Of a stretch of 26,712 bases of DNA, positions 8,784 through 17,826 are shown piece after piece (position 1 is the stretch's first letter; the number at the start of each line of letters is the position of its first letter). The DNA is taken from contig DTSX01000089.1 in assembly GCA_012965065.1 (NCBI GenBank), positions 1 through 26,712 on the forward strand, in the 5' to 3' direction. The DNA is from Gammaproteobacteria bacterium. Lineage in GTDB: Bacteria > Pseudomonadota > Gammaproteobacteria > Steroidobacterales > UBA11654. The notes below the pieces were generated by a model that did not search any database, was not told where the DNA came from, and saw only the letters and a program-made list of their open reading frames with translations. The position numbers and the translations under genes were made by a program.

Positions 8784-10163
8784 TCAAGAATTATTGCTGG
8801 TCAAACGAAATGGATCTAATAACTCTTTTAATTTGCCCTCATCTAATTCAGTCATCTCAAGAGCAACCTCGATGATTGTTCTTTTCTCTGCATAAGCTTT
8901 CTTAACAATTTTGGCTCCCAGTTCATAACCAATAACCGAATTCAATGCTGTTGCTAGCACTGGGTTTCTATCAATGACTGAGTCAATTTCCTCCTGGTTA
9001 ACTGAAAAATCCTTGATTGCCTTATCTGCCAGTGCTCTGGAAGCATTGGATAAGAGGGATATGGATTGCAATAAGTTGTGGGCGATAACCGGAAGCATGG
9101 TATTCAACTGAAAATTACCCGATTGAGCTGCCAATGATATGGTTGCATCATTGCCAATCACTTGAGCTGCAACCATGGCCACCGACTCAGGGATAACTGG
9201 ATTTACCTTGCCCGGCATAATGCTGCTTCCGGGTTGCAGCATGGGCAGTGAGATCTCTGCCAAACCAGCCAGAGGACCACTGTTCATCCAACGGAGATCG
9301 TTGGATATTTTTGTCAGAGACACAGCAAGGTTTCTTGTATTTGATGATAATTCAAGGGCAACGTCTTGTGAGCTTATTGCCTTGAATAAATCGGGAGCCG
9401 ACTGAAATTCTATGCCTGTTTTCTGTTTCAAAAGAGCCACTACTTTCTGTGATAAATCAGGGTGTGCATTAACTCCTGTACCAACTGCTGTTCCTCCTAT
9501 TGCCAGTTGTTCTATCTTGGGCAAAGTCTCCTCAAATTGCCCTCTAGCAGCTTTGATTTGGTTTGCCCAGGCTCTTAATTCCTGTCCAAAGGTCACAGGC
9601 ATCGCGTCCATTAAGTGAGTACGTCCTGTCTTGACAATGTCAGATAGACTTGTCGCTTTGTTCTCGAGGGTTTCTTGCAAATGATTTAATTCATCAAGAA
9701 GATTGTTTCGAACAGCAATGCTTGCTGCTATGTGTATCGTTGTGGGAATAACGTCGTTGCTGCTCTGGCCCATATTTACATCATCATTGGGATGGATTTC
9801 GAGATTTTTTGTCGATGCCAAATTGGCAATCACTTCATTGATATTCATGTTGGTGCTGGTTGCGGAGCCGGTTTGAAATACGTCAACTGGAAAGTCCTCT
9901 AAATGATGACCTTGTGCTATTTTGAGTGCAATATTTCCAATCGCCTCAGATTTATCTCTTGCCAACAGGCCTAGATCGAAATTTGCGGATGAAACAGCCC
10001 ATTTTAACAAGCCCAATGCTTGCAGAAATTCGGGTGGCATTGTCATACCGCTAATGGTGAAATTTTCAATGGCTCTTTGTGTTTGAGCCCCCCAGTGTCT
10101 ATCAACAGGTACTTTAATCTCTCCCATACTGTCTTTTTCCACGCGATAGCCTTTTTCACTCAT
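8784..10163 (-). CDS. fumC: Class II fumarate hydratase
   Basis: Interconverts fumarate and malate in the TCA cycle; iron-independent homotetramer. 459 residues, close to the family norm. The fumarase/aspartase signature GSSIMPGKVN lies at 312-321 and contains the active-site loop Ser and Lys. Other family blocks are SGSATSTNMN with its neighbours, NDVIPTTIHIA and GRTHLMDAMPVTFGQE. The N-terminus (VPVDRHWGAQTQRAI) and GTGVNAH segment favour fumarase over aspartase. It is the first gene of the minus-strand run, with GGAG 6 nt before the ATG. It is divergent from purB across a 99-nt spacer that should hold its promoter. Confidence 0.95.
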   Translation of the reverse strand: MSEKGYRVEKDSMGEIKVPVDRHWGAQTQRAIENFTISGMTMPPEFLQALGLLKWAVSSANFDLGLLARDKSEAIGNIALKIAQGHHLEDFPVDVFQTGSATSTNMNINEVIANLASTKNLEIHPNDDVNMGQSSNDVIPTTIHIAASIAVRNNLLDELNHLQETLENKATSLSDIVKTGRTHLMDAMPVTFGQELRAWANQIKAARGQFEETLPKIEQLAIGGTAVGTGVNAHPDLSQKVVALLKQKTGIEFQSAPDLFKAISSQDVALELSSNTRNLAVSLTKISNDLRWMNSGPLAGLAEISLPMLQPGSSIMPGKVNPVIPESVAMVAAQVIGNDATISLAAQSGNFQLNTMLPVIAHNLLQSISLLSNASRALADKAIKDFSVNQEEIDSVIDRNPVLATALNSVIGYELGAKIVKKAYAEKRTIIEVALEMTELDEGKLKELLDPFRLTSNNS

Positions 10164-10262
10164 GTTTTACTCCAAATCTCCATATACGATAATACACACA
10201 GAATGGCAGTCACGAAAGTAAGATTAGTGTATGATTCACTTTTGTAAGTAGAAGTGGTTCTC
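10164..10262. promoter_or_regulatory. Divergent fumC/purB promoter region
   Basis: A 99-nt spacer between divergent start codons that must drive two gene runs. Candidate -10 elements are TATTAT on the minus strand (10189-10194, toward fumC) and TATGAT on the plus strand (10230-10235, toward purB). Neither has a good -35 match at 16-18 nt. The fumC ribosome binding site GGAG lies at its left end. No operator palindrome was recognised. Confidence 0.4.
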
Positions 10263-11627
10263 ATGAAAAAACATCAACTGCAAACATTATCACCAATAGA
10301 TGGTAGATATGCAGAAAAGTGTGCTGCTTTAAGAGATCTATTCAGCGAGGCATCGCTGATCCGCTATCGGGTAATCACTGAGATAAGATGGCTCCAATTT
10401 TTAGCCCAAGAAAGAGACATCACACACATCAAAACAATGCCTGACTCAATGAATCGTGCATTGCAAGAAATCATTGATGATTTCTCTCTAGATGATGCAG
10501 TCGAAGTAAAAAAAATTGAATCCAAAATCAATCACGACGTCAAAGCAGTTGAGTATTTCCTGCAAAATAAGCTATCGGAGGTGCCTGGGAGTACCGACTA
10601 CATATCATCCATCCACTTTGCCTGCACCTCTGAGGATATAAACAATGTCTCCTATGCAATGATGATCCGAGACGGTGTCCAAGTTATACGCTCAAGTTTG
10701 GAAGAGATTGGATCAAAATTCCGTGCAAATTCACATCAATGGTGTGACTCTGCAATGCTTTCACACACACATGGTCAACCGGCAACACCAACCACAATGG
10801 GCAAAGAGTTTGCAAATTTCCTGCATCGCCTTGAACAACAAATGGGTCTTTTAGAAGGGATGCACTACAGAGCTAAAATGAACGGTGCTGTTGGAAATTT
10901 TAATGCCCATAGAATCGCCTACCCAAATATTGATTGGCCCAGTATTTCAAAAACTTTCGTTCAAAACATGGGTTTGGAGCACAGTGCATATACCACCCAA
11001 ATTGAACCCCACGACTGGATGGCGGAATTGCTTCATTGTTGCATTAGAATTAACAATATTTTGTTGGATTTTAGCCGCGATATTTGGCTCTATATTTCAT
11101 TCGGTTATTTCAAACAAGTCCTGAACGAAGATGAAGTTGGTTCCTCAACAATGCCGCATAAAATTAACCCCATTGATTTTGAAAACGCCGAAGGCAATCT
11201 TGGATTGGCTAATGCCTTGTTTGCCCACCTATCTTCAAAATTATCCATTTCTAGAATGCAAAGGGATTTGAGTGACTCCACTGCCCTTAGAAACATTGGG
11301 TCTGGCTTTGGCTATGCAGAAATAGCATACACTTCACTGAAACAAGGATTGGATAAAATAGAACTAGACAAAGAGACCATGCACAAAGACCTTGAATCTC
11401 ACTGGGAAGTGATTGCTGAAGCCATCCAAACCATTTTGCGTCGAGAGCAAATTGAGGGTGCTTACGAAAAACTGAAAAACCTGACTCGCGGTCAAGATTT
11501 AGAAAGACAACATTTTACTGCATTCATCGAATCGGTCGATTTGTCAGATTCGGTCAAACAAGAGTTACTAAATCTAACACCCAATAACTACCTTGGGTTT
11601 GCTGCAGTTCTTGCAAAAAAAATCTAG
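10263..11627 (+). CDS. purB: Adenylosuccinate lyase
   Basis: Acts twice in purine synthesis: it cleaves SAICAR to AICAR and adenylosuccinate to AMP, releasing fumarate each time. The open frame begins at a GTG at 10254, but the ATG at 10263 gives the usual N-terminus (MKKHQLQTLSPIDGRY) and 454 residues. The lyase signature SSTMPHKINP is present, with the two Ser at 294-295, matching the position of the catalytic Ser in the E. coli enzyme. SHTHGQPATPTTMGKE supplies the conserved His region. It is of the long gammaproteobacterial type. The GNAT gene starts within 2 nt of its stop, and mnmA follows that. Confidence 0.96.
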   Translation: MKKHQLQTLSPIDGRYAEKCAALRDLFSEASLIRYRVITEIRWLQFLAQERDITHIKTMPDSMNRALQEIIDDFSLDDAVEVKKIESKINHDVKAVEYFLQNKLSEVPGSTDYISSIHFACTSEDINNVSYAMMIRDGVQVIRSSLEEIGSKFRANSHQWCDSAMLSHTHGQPATPTTMGKEFANFLHRLEQQMGLLEGMHYRAKMNGAVGNFNAHRIAYPNIDWPSISKTFVQNMGLEHSAYTTQIEPHDWMAELLHCCIRINNILLDFSRDIWLYISFGYFKQVLNEDEVGSSTMPHKINPIDFENAEGNLGLANALFAHLSSKLSISRMQRDLSDSTALRNIGSGFGYAEIAYTSLKQGLDKIELDKETMHKDLESHWEVIAEAIQTILRREQIEGAYEKLKNLTRGQDLERQHFTAFIESVDLSDSVKQELLNLTPNNYLGFAAVLAKKI

Positions 11628-11628
11628 A

Positions 11629-12054
11629 GTGCCGAGTGATTCCATAAAGATATTTGAAACTTCTTGGAGCCAATCTTCGAAAGAGATTTCCGAGGTCAGA
11701 CACAATGTTTTCGTTGTAGAACAATCCGTGCCCTCAGAAATAGAAATGGATGGAAAGGATTCCGACTGTATCCATTTCCTGGCCTTAGAGAAATCTAAAC
11801 CAATTGGGGCAGCCAGACTGCAAAAATACGGTAAAATTGAACGGGTTTCTGTACTTCGCGAGTACCGGTCTAAAGGTATTGGGACTGCCATTATGAAAAG
11901 GGTTATTGAATCAGCTATGGACTTGAATGTAGAAAAAATTTATCTCCACAGTCAGATGGACTCTAAAATTTTTTATCAAAGACTGGGATTTATTGAACTA
12001 GGTCAAATATTTTATGAAGCGAATATACCGCATATTGAAATGATCTTGAAATGA
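11629..12054 (+). CDS. GNAT family N-acetyltransferase
   Basis: A probable acetyl-CoA-dependent acetyltransferase of unknown acceptor, about 141 residues from the chosen start. It has the acetyl-CoA pyrophosphate-binding motif R-x-x-G-x-G (REYRSKGIGTAIMK) after the beta strand IERVSVL, and the late motif FYQRLGFIELG typical of GNAT folds. The region around RHNVFVVEQSVP and EMDGKDSDCIHFLAL recalls the ElaA/YjcF branch. The longest frame starts at a TTG at 11593 inside purB. The GTG at 11629, one base after the purB TAG, fits the fold better; neither start has a clear ribosome binding site, so translation may depend on purB. It sits between purB and mnmA, where hflD occurs in enteric bacteria. 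Confidence 0.85.
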   Translation: MPSDSIKIFETSWSQSSKEISEVRHNVFVVEQSVPSEIEMDGKDSDCIHFLALEKSKPIGAARLQKYGKIERVSVLREYRSKGIGTAIMKRVIESAMDLNVEKIYLHSQMDSKIFYQRLGFIELGQIFYEANIPHIEMILK

Positions 12055-12067
12055 TGGCTGTTTGGCA

Positions 12068-13162
12068 ATGAAAAAAAAAGGACTGATTATTGTAGGAATG
12101 TCAGGAGGAGTCGATTCTGCTGTATCGGCTTCCATGCTTATAGAACAAGGCTATGCAGTTGAGGCCCTGCATATGACCAACTGGGAAGATGATGAACCCT
12201 ATTGCACGGCTGCACAAGATCTTCAGGATGCTCGACAAGTCTGTAAAGAATTAGGAATTGCACTGCATCATGTCAATTTCTCAAAGGAGTACAAAGAAAA
12301 AGTATTCAATAAAGCGTTGGAAGAATTTGACCAGGGATTAACTCCAAACCCGGATGTGCTGTGTAATAGGATTATTAAATTTGCTGAGTTCACCAATTAT
12401 GCCTTTCGACTTGGTGCAAAAAAAGTAGCCACAGGGCATTACGCTAGAATTGAGAACAGAAAAGAAAAATTAAGCTTACTCAAGGGGCTGGATAAGAGCA
12501 AAGACCAAAGTTATTTCTTACACGCAATCAATCCCTCAATAATGAGATCTGTACTATTCCCGATCGGACACACAACAAAACAAGAGGTCAGAGAATATGC
12601 AAATAAAAAAGGGTTGCCTAATCATGACAAACCTGACAGTACTGGGATTTGTTTTGTTGGGGAGCGACCGTTTAAAGAATTTCTAAAAACCTTCTTGCCA
12701 CCAAAACCGGGATTAATAGTCTCAGAGGAAGGCAAAGAGCTGGGCACCCACGAAGGGCTCATGTATTTTACAATCGGCCAGCGCAAAGACCTTGGTATAG
12801 GTGGACCAGGCGAGCCGTGGTATGTGGCTGACAAAGACATGTCAACCAACCGGTTGCTAGTCGTTCAAGGAAGGAATCATTCGAGGTTGTGGAAACAAAA
12901 GGTTTTCGTGGAGAATTTGCATTGGTTGGATCCAGATATTAAAGGGGTTTTAGAAAATAAACAAACCCTTGGATGCTTTGCAAAAAATCGCTACCGACAG
13001 AAAGATGCAAAGTGCGAGATCCGGATTATTGCGGGAGGGTTGGAAGTTGATTTTAATGAGCCTCAATGGGCCATTACGTATGGTCAATACATTGTGTTTT
13101 ATCTTGGAGATAAATGTTTAGGTGGGGGCAAAATTATGCCCAAATATTGTGAATTGGACTAA
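12068..13162 (+). CDS. mnmA: tRNA-specific 2-thiouridylase
   Basis: Adds sulfur at C2 of the wobble uridine of tRNA-Lys, -Glu and -Gln, using persulfide sulfur and ATP. 364 residues from ATG 12068; the longer frame from TTG 12062 only adds two residues. The N-terminal PP-loop SGGVDSAVSA binds ATP. The two catalytic Cys are present: C99 in NPDVLCN and C195 in GICFVGERPF. ATGHYARI and the C-terminal beta-barrel region (YFTIGQRKDLGIGG) complete the family pattern. The gene lies 13 nt after the GNAT gene and near purB, a neighbourhood conserved in Gammaproteobacteria. Confidence 0.96.
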   Translation: MKKKGLIIVGMSGGVDSAVSASMLIEQGYAVEALHMTNWEDDEPYCTAAQDLQDARQVCKELGIALHHVNFSKEYKEKVFNKALEEFDQGLTPNPDVLCNRIIKFAEFTNYAFRLGAKKVATGHYARIENRKEKLSLLKGLDKSKDQSYFLHAINPSIMRSVLFPIGHTTKQEVREYANKKGLPNHDKPDSTGICFVGERPFKEFLKTFLPPKPGLIVSEEGKELGTHEGLMYFTIGQRKDLGIGGPGEPWYVADKDMSTNRLLVVQGRNHSRLWKQKVFVENLHWLDPDIKGVLENKQTLGCFAKNRYRQKDAKCEIRIIAGGLEVDFNEPQWAITYGQYIVFYLGDKCLGGGKIMPKYCELD

Positions 13163-13190
13163 AGACAAACTGACACTATTCAGATACAAT
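13162..13190 (+). promoter_or_regulatory. Candidate sigma-70 promoter for acnA
   Basis: AAGACA (13162-13167) and TACAAT (13185-13190) are separated by exactly 17 nt, matching the consensus at 4/6 and 5/6. They sit at the end of mnmA and would give a 5' leader of roughly 35 nt before acnA. This is a by-eye match only. Confidence 0.35.
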
Positions 13191-13231
13191 CCTCGTCCGA
13201 GATTAGTGAAAAAAATTTACAGGTTGTGCCA

Positions 13232-15844
13232 ATGACTAAATTGCTTGATTCGTTTGAAATCGACGGTAAAAAATACAACTATTACAATTTAAAGTCGGTT
13301 GGGAAATCGCAATTAGACAAGATTCCTTTTTCACATAAAATCCTTTTGGAAAATGCATTAAGAAACAGCGATACCGAAGGCTCCAATGCAGATGATGTCG
13401 ATGCAATTCTTAATTGGGACCCACAATCTGGAGCTGCAAGAGAAATTTCATTTAACCCCAGTCGGGTAATCCTTCAAGACTTCACCGGTGTGCCTGCTGT
13501 AGTTGATTTTGCAGCGATGCGGAATGCGGTATCTACTATGGGCGGGGATCCAAAAAAAATCAATCCTTTATGCCCAGCAGAACTGGTTATAGATCATTCA
13601 ATCCAAGTGGATCACTTTGGAACACCGGATGCTTTAAAAAAGAATAATCAGATTGAATTTGAGCGGAATCGTGAACGTTATCGATTTCTAAAATGGGGCC
13701 AACAATCGCTGTCTAACTTTATCGTTATACCACCCAATACAGGCATTGTTCATCAGGTCAATCTTGAATTCTTAGGTCGCGTGGTTTTTTCAGAACAAAG
13801 CAAAGGCGGTTTGCTTGCTTACCCGGACACACTGGTGGGCACAGATTCACACACTACCATGATTAATGGCATTGGCACACTGGGATGGGGAGTGGGTGGA
13901 ATCGAAGCTGAAGCAGCCATGTTAGGTCAACCGATCACAATGCTTTTGCCGGATGTGATAGGAGTTAAAATTAGTGGTGTGCTGAAAGAAGGGGTGACAG
14001 CCACTGATTTGGTTTTGACAGTCACTGAAATCCTGAGATCCTATGGTGTTGTTGGAAAATTTGTTGAGTTTTTTGGAGACGGGCTTTCCCATTTACCGGT
14101 AGCTGACCGAGCTACCTTGAGTAATATGGCGCCTGAATTTGGCAGCACTTGTGCCATCTTTCCCATCGACAATGAAACCATCCGCTATTTGCACCTCACA
14201 GGGAGAAAAAAAGAGCACATACAGTTGGTTGAACACTATGCTAAGGCCCAAGGTCTCTGGCGTGAGAACAAGCAAAAGGAAGCAGTCTACACGGATGTTA
14301 TTGATTTGGATCTCAGTAAGATAGAGCCCTGTCTTGCCGGCCCAAAACGACCTCAAGATAGGGTGGTCTTATCTCAAGTCCCTAGTGCTATCAAAAATGA
14401 CATAAATGGCAGAGAGGTAAACACAGGAGAATTATCCAATGGTTCGGTCTTGATTGCAGCAATCACCAGCTGCACCAACACATCAAACCCCGTAGTAATG
14501 ATTGCAGCGGGACTTTTGGCAAGAAACGCACAAGAATTAGGTCTCACATCGCAACCCTGGGTTAAAACAAGCCTAGCTCCGGGCTCAAAAGTTGTTACTG
14601 AATACCTTAGGAAAACTGGTCTTTTAGATGATCTTGAGTCGCTGGGATTTAATGTCGTGGGATACGGCTGTACTACTTGTATTGGCAATTCTGGCCCACT
14701 GAATCCTGAAATTACTGAAGCAGTAACATCGAAAGACCTGGTCGGATCAAGCGTGCTTTCAGGAAACAGAAATTTTGAAGGTCGAATCCACCCTTTAACC
14801 AAACTTAATTTTCTCGCATCGCCGCCTCTGGTCGTGGCATATGCCCTTGCCGGTTCTGTGATGGTCAATCTTGAAAAAGAACCCATTGGGGTTTCTAATA
14901 AAGGGCATCCGGTTTACCTCAAAGATATTTGGCCATCGCAAAAAGAAATTCATGACTTAATTAATAAAACCATCAATCCGAAAATGTTTATCCAAGCCTA
15001 TCAAAATGCCCTAGATGGAGATTCTGATTGGCAAGAATTGAAAATACCAAGAGGTGAGATGTTTGAATGGGAACAAGATTCAACTTACATCAAAAAACCG
15101 CCTTATTTTGAATCAATGACCCAAGAGGTGCCGCCCATAGATGACATCACTCAAGCAAGAGTCCTTGCCCTGCTTGGTGATTCTGTAACCACCGATCATA
15201 TTTCACCTGCAGGCAGCATTGATCCCTCCTCTCCAGCTGGTCAGTATTTACTGGAGCAAGGGATAACAAGGAGGCACTTCAATTCGTATGGTTCTCGAAG
15301 AGGTAACCATGAGGTAATGATGCGGGGCACTTTTGCCAACATCAGACTCAGAAATCACTTAGCACCTGGAACTGAAGGTGGATGGACAAGGGTGCTGGAA
15401 GATTCTGAACCGATCTCCATTTATGAAGCAGCGATGCAATACCAAGAAAATAAAACAGCTCTTATAGTAATTGCGGGCAAAGAATACGGCACCGGGTCAT
15501 CAAGAGATTGGGCAGCTAAAGGACCTGCTTTGCTCGGCGTCAAAGCAGTGATTGCCGAATCATTTGAGCGAATTCACAGATCAAATTTGATTGGCATGGG
15601 TATTTTGCCTTTGCAATTTGAGAATGGTGAGAGTGCTGAACAATTGGGATTAAATGGATTTGAAAACTATGCGATCCAAAATATTCAACCAAGCATGACC
15701 CATATTGGAGTTCTTAGTACTACAAACAGTGGAGAATCCAAAAAATTTAAAGCAAGAGTGAGAATTGAAACTCCTAAAGAATGGGAGTATTTCCAACATG
15801 GAGGTATCCTCCATTATATGATCAGACAGTTGGTAACTAAATAA
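13232..15844 (+). CDS. acnA: Aconitate hydratase A
   Basis: Isomerises citrate to isocitrate through cis-aconitate in the TCA cycle with a [4Fe-4S] cluster. 870 residues from ATG 13232, which has AGG about 8 nt upstream; the frame also opens at a GTG two codons earlier. The cluster-binding Cys are C414 (TSCTNTSNP), C480 and C483 (GCTTCIGNSGPL), with the same spacing as in E. coli AcnA. The swivel domain is marked by LLGDSVTTDHISPAG, FNSYGSRRGNHEVMMRG and KEYGTGSSRDWAAKG. The N-terminus (FEIDGKKYNYYNLKSV) is that of AcnA/IRP1 and not AcnB. It probably has its own promoter in the 69-nt spacer after mnmA. Confidence 0.97.
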   Translation: MTKLLDSFEIDGKKYNYYNLKSVGKSQLDKIPFSHKILLENALRNSDTEGSNADDVDAILNWDPQSGAAREISFNPSRVILQDFTGVPAVVDFAAMRNAVSTMGGDPKKINPLCPAELVIDHSIQVDHFGTPDALKKNNQIEFERNRERYRFLKWGQQSLSNFIVIPPNTGIVHQVNLEFLGRVVFSEQSKGGLLAYPDTLVGTDSHTTMINGIGTLGWGVGGIEAEAAMLGQPITMLLPDVIGVKISGVLKEGVTATDLVLTVTEILRSYGVVGKFVEFFGDGLSHLPVADRATLSNMAPEFGSTCAIFPIDNETIRYLHLTGRKKEHIQLVEHYAKAQGLWRENKQKEAVYTDVIDLDLSKIEPCLAGPKRPQDRVVLSQVPSAIKNDINGREVNTGELSNGSVLIAAITSCTNTSNPVVMIAAGLLARNAQELGLTSQPWVKTSLAPGSKVVTEYLRKTGLLDDLESLGFNVVGYGCTTCIGNSGPLNPEITEAVTSKDLVGSSVLSGNRNFEGRIHPLTKLNFLASPPLVVAYALAGSVMVNLEKEPIGVSNKGHPVYLKDIWPSQKEIHDLINKTINPKMFIQAYQNALDGDSDWQELKIPRGEMFEWEQDSTYIKKPPYFESMTQEVPPIDDITQARVLALLGDSVTTDHISPAGSIDPSSPAGQYLLEQGITRRHFNSYGSRRGNHEVMMRGTFANIRLRNHLAPGTEGGWTRVLEDSEPISIYEAAMQYQENKTALIVIAGKEYGTGSSRDWAAKGPALLGVKAVIAESFERIHRSNLIGMGILPLQFENGESAEQLGLNGFENYAIQNIQPSMTHIGVLSTTNSGESKKFKARVRIETPKEWEYFQHGGILHYMIRQLVTK

Positions 15845-15925
15845 GGGACATAGATTCCATCAGAGGCCAACGATGTTAAAACAAGTTCAATTAAGGTAAA
15901 GCCCACCCACACCGGTTCTGATAGG

Positions 15926-16810
15926 ATGCCCAATATACTTGAAGTTAAGGACTTGAAAAAAGAATACCCCGGTGTCAAAGCTGTTGATGGCATAAGTTTT
16001 TCAGTTAAGAAGGGAACCTGCTTCGGTTTGCTTGGGCCCAATGGGGCAGGAAAAACCACTGCGATTGAAATTATTGAAGGCATTACTGCGTCTGATGGAG
16101 GCAGCATTCTGTATAAAAATCGGCCAATAGGTCGGGATTTTCATAAAGAAACGGGTATCCAGTTTCAAGCAACAGCTCTACAGGATTTTCTCACTGTTAA
16201 AGAAACATTGCAGTTGTTTCATAAACTGTATCCTAATCCTTCCAACTTTGATGAGATTGTTGAAGAATGTTCCCTGAAAAATCTCTTATCAAGAGACAAT
16301 CGGAAATTATCGGGAGGCCAAAGACAGAGATTACTGGTTGCAATTGCACTGGTAAACCAACCTGAATTATTGTTTATGGATGAACCGACAACGGGTCTCG
16401 ATCCTCAAGCTAGACGAAATTTCTGGAACATGGTGGAGAAAATTAAATTAAGAAACACAACCCTCATACTTACCACTCACTATATGGAAGAAGCTGATTT
16501 TTTGTGTGATGAGATTGCGATAATGGATAAAGGTAAAATCATAGCCTATGGTGAACCAAAACAATTAATAGCCCAACACTTTAAAGAGGTTGTATTGGAG
16601 TTACCGGAAGATGAAGTGAAAAATCATGCGTTAAATATACCTATGGAATATGAATTTAAATTTGGGTATTTAGAAATATACACACATGACATTCCGACTG
16701 CCTTAAATCTCTTGAAGGAACAAAATATACCGCTTGATAAATTAAAAATCAGGCCGTTTAACTTGGAAGATTTATTTCTCAAATTAACAGGGAGTGAACT
16801 CCGATCGTGA
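15926..16810 (+). CDS. ABC transporter ATP-binding protein (ABC-2 type exporter)
   Basis: Energises export by the membrane partner encoded next to it. 294 residues. Walker A is GPNGAGKTT at 37-45, the Q-loop lies in IQFQATAL, the ABC signature is LSGGQRQRL, Walker B is LLFMDEPTTGLD and the switch His lies in LILTTHYMEEAD. A C-terminal extension of about 70 residues after the ATPase core resembles the DrrA/CcmA-like group of drug, lipid or polysaccharide exporters. The substrate cannot be told. The gene follows acnA after 81 nt, where no terminator was seen. Its TGA overlaps the GTG start of the permease. Confidence 0.93.
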   Translation: MPNILEVKDLKKEYPGVKAVDGISFSVKKGTCFGLLGPNGAGKTTAIEIIEGITASDGGSILYKNRPIGRDFHKETGIQFQATALQDFLTVKETLQLFHKLYPNPSNFDEIVEECSLKNLLSRDNRKLSGGQRQRLLVAIALVNQPELLFMDEPTTGLDPQARRNFWNMVEKIKLRNTTLILTTHYMEEADFLCDEIAIMDKGKIIAYGEPKQLIAQHFKEVVLELPEDEVKNHALNIPMEYEFKFGYLEIYTHDIPTALNLLKEQNIPLDKLKIRPFNLEDLFLKLTGSELRS

Positions 16811-17826
16811 TAGCAAGGATTTTAGCGGTCTTTCATGCAAGAAACCTTGAATTTGTAAGGGACAGGGGCACATTGTCCTGGAATATAATGTTTCCAGTCA
16901 TTGTTCTTTTTGGTCTAAATTTTGTCTTTTCTACGGGAGAACGAAATCAGTTCAAAATTGGAATTCTGACTGACAATGAAGTCGTTAATGAAATTGATCA
17001 TCCTTTCATGGATATTCGATACATTAATAAAATCCAAATAGTTGATCAAGATGCTGGGTTGGAATCTGTTAGAAGGCATAAATTAGACATGCTTGTTGAC
17101 CTTGATGACCCTGTTGTTCGTTACTGGATTAATGAAGAGTCACCAACGGGGTACATTGTGGAGAAAATTCTTCTTCAATCTTCAACGGATGAATTCATTA
17201 AAGGTGTAGTTCAGGGAAAAAACATCCGTTACGTTGAATGGCTCCTACCTGGGGTACTTGGAATGAATTTGATGTTTGGTTGTTTATTTGGTGTGGGCTA
17301 TGTAATTGTGCGTTATAGAAAAAGTGGTTTCCTTAAAAGGCTTAAAGCAACGCCGCTACGCGCAATAGAATTTATTATTGCTCAAGTACTGTCTCGACTA
17401 ATCCTTGCAATATCTATGGCAATTTTTATTTATGTTGGGGCAAGTTTTATTCTTGAAACAAGAATGGAAGGAAGTTATTTCACATTACTGCTAGTTGGTA
17501 TATTAGGTGCCACTTCGCTCATTTCATTGGGTTTACTGATTGCCTCAAGGGTCTCTAGTGAGGAACTGGCTGGAGGATTACTCAACCTAATGACATGGCC
17601 GATGATGGTTTTATCTGGGGTATTCTTCTCTCTAGAAGGATCGCCTCAGTGGATACAAACTTTTGCTAATATTTTTCCTCTTACCCATACATTAACAGCA
17701 GCAAGGGCGGTCATGATTGATGGGGCAACTATTTTAGAGATTAGCTATGAACTAAGTGTTTTAGTTGCCACATCAATTATTTTTATGATTGCCGGAGCGC
17801 TTCTCTTCAAATGGCAAAGTGATTGA
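16807..17826 (+). CDS. ABC-2 type transporter permease
   Basis: Integral membrane subunit of the exporter. 339 residues from a GTG start that overlaps the ATPase stop by 4 nt (GTGA), so the two are probably translationally coupled. One hydrophobic segment lies near 25-45, then a soluble loop of about 110 residues, then five closely spaced hydrophobic segments (about 145-170, 190-215, 225-250, 255-280, 310-335): six in all, the usual ABC-2 layout. The loop contains no recognised enzyme motif. A charged stretch (RYRKSGFLKRLKATPLRAIEF), found in many ABC-2 permeases, precedes the third segment. The 3' end overlaps tatD by 8 nt from the start chosen for tatD. Confidence 0.9.
   Translation: MIARILAVFHARNLEFVRDRGTLSWNIMFPVIVLFGLNFVFSTGERNQFKIGILTDNEVVNEIDHPFMDIRYINKIQIVDQDAGLESVRRHKLDMLVDLDDPVVRYWINEESPTGYIVEKILLQSSTDEFIKGVVQGKNIRYVEWLLPGVLGMNLMFGCLFGVGYVIVRYRKSGFLKRLKATPLRAIEFIIAQVLSRLILAISMAIFIYVGASFILETRMEGSYFTLLLVGILGATSLISLGLLIASRVSSEELAGGLLNLMTWPMMVLSGVFFSLEGSPQWIQTFANIFPLTHTLTAARAVMIDGATILEISYELSVLVATSIIFMIAGALLFKWQSD

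Noticed and set aside
8784..10163. Aspartate ammonia-lyase instead of fumarase
   Set aside because: The N-terminal and GTGVNAH blocks match class II fumarase, and the gene lies among housekeeping genes.
14374..14886. 170-codon open frame on the minus strand inside acnA
   Set aside because: It is antisense to the iron-sulfur region of acnA, whose cluster Cys are all intact; the product has no recognisable domain.
15845..15925. Terminator or promoter between acnA and the ABC transporter
   Set aside because: The 81-nt spacer shows no hairpin with a T-run and no convincing -35/-10 pair.
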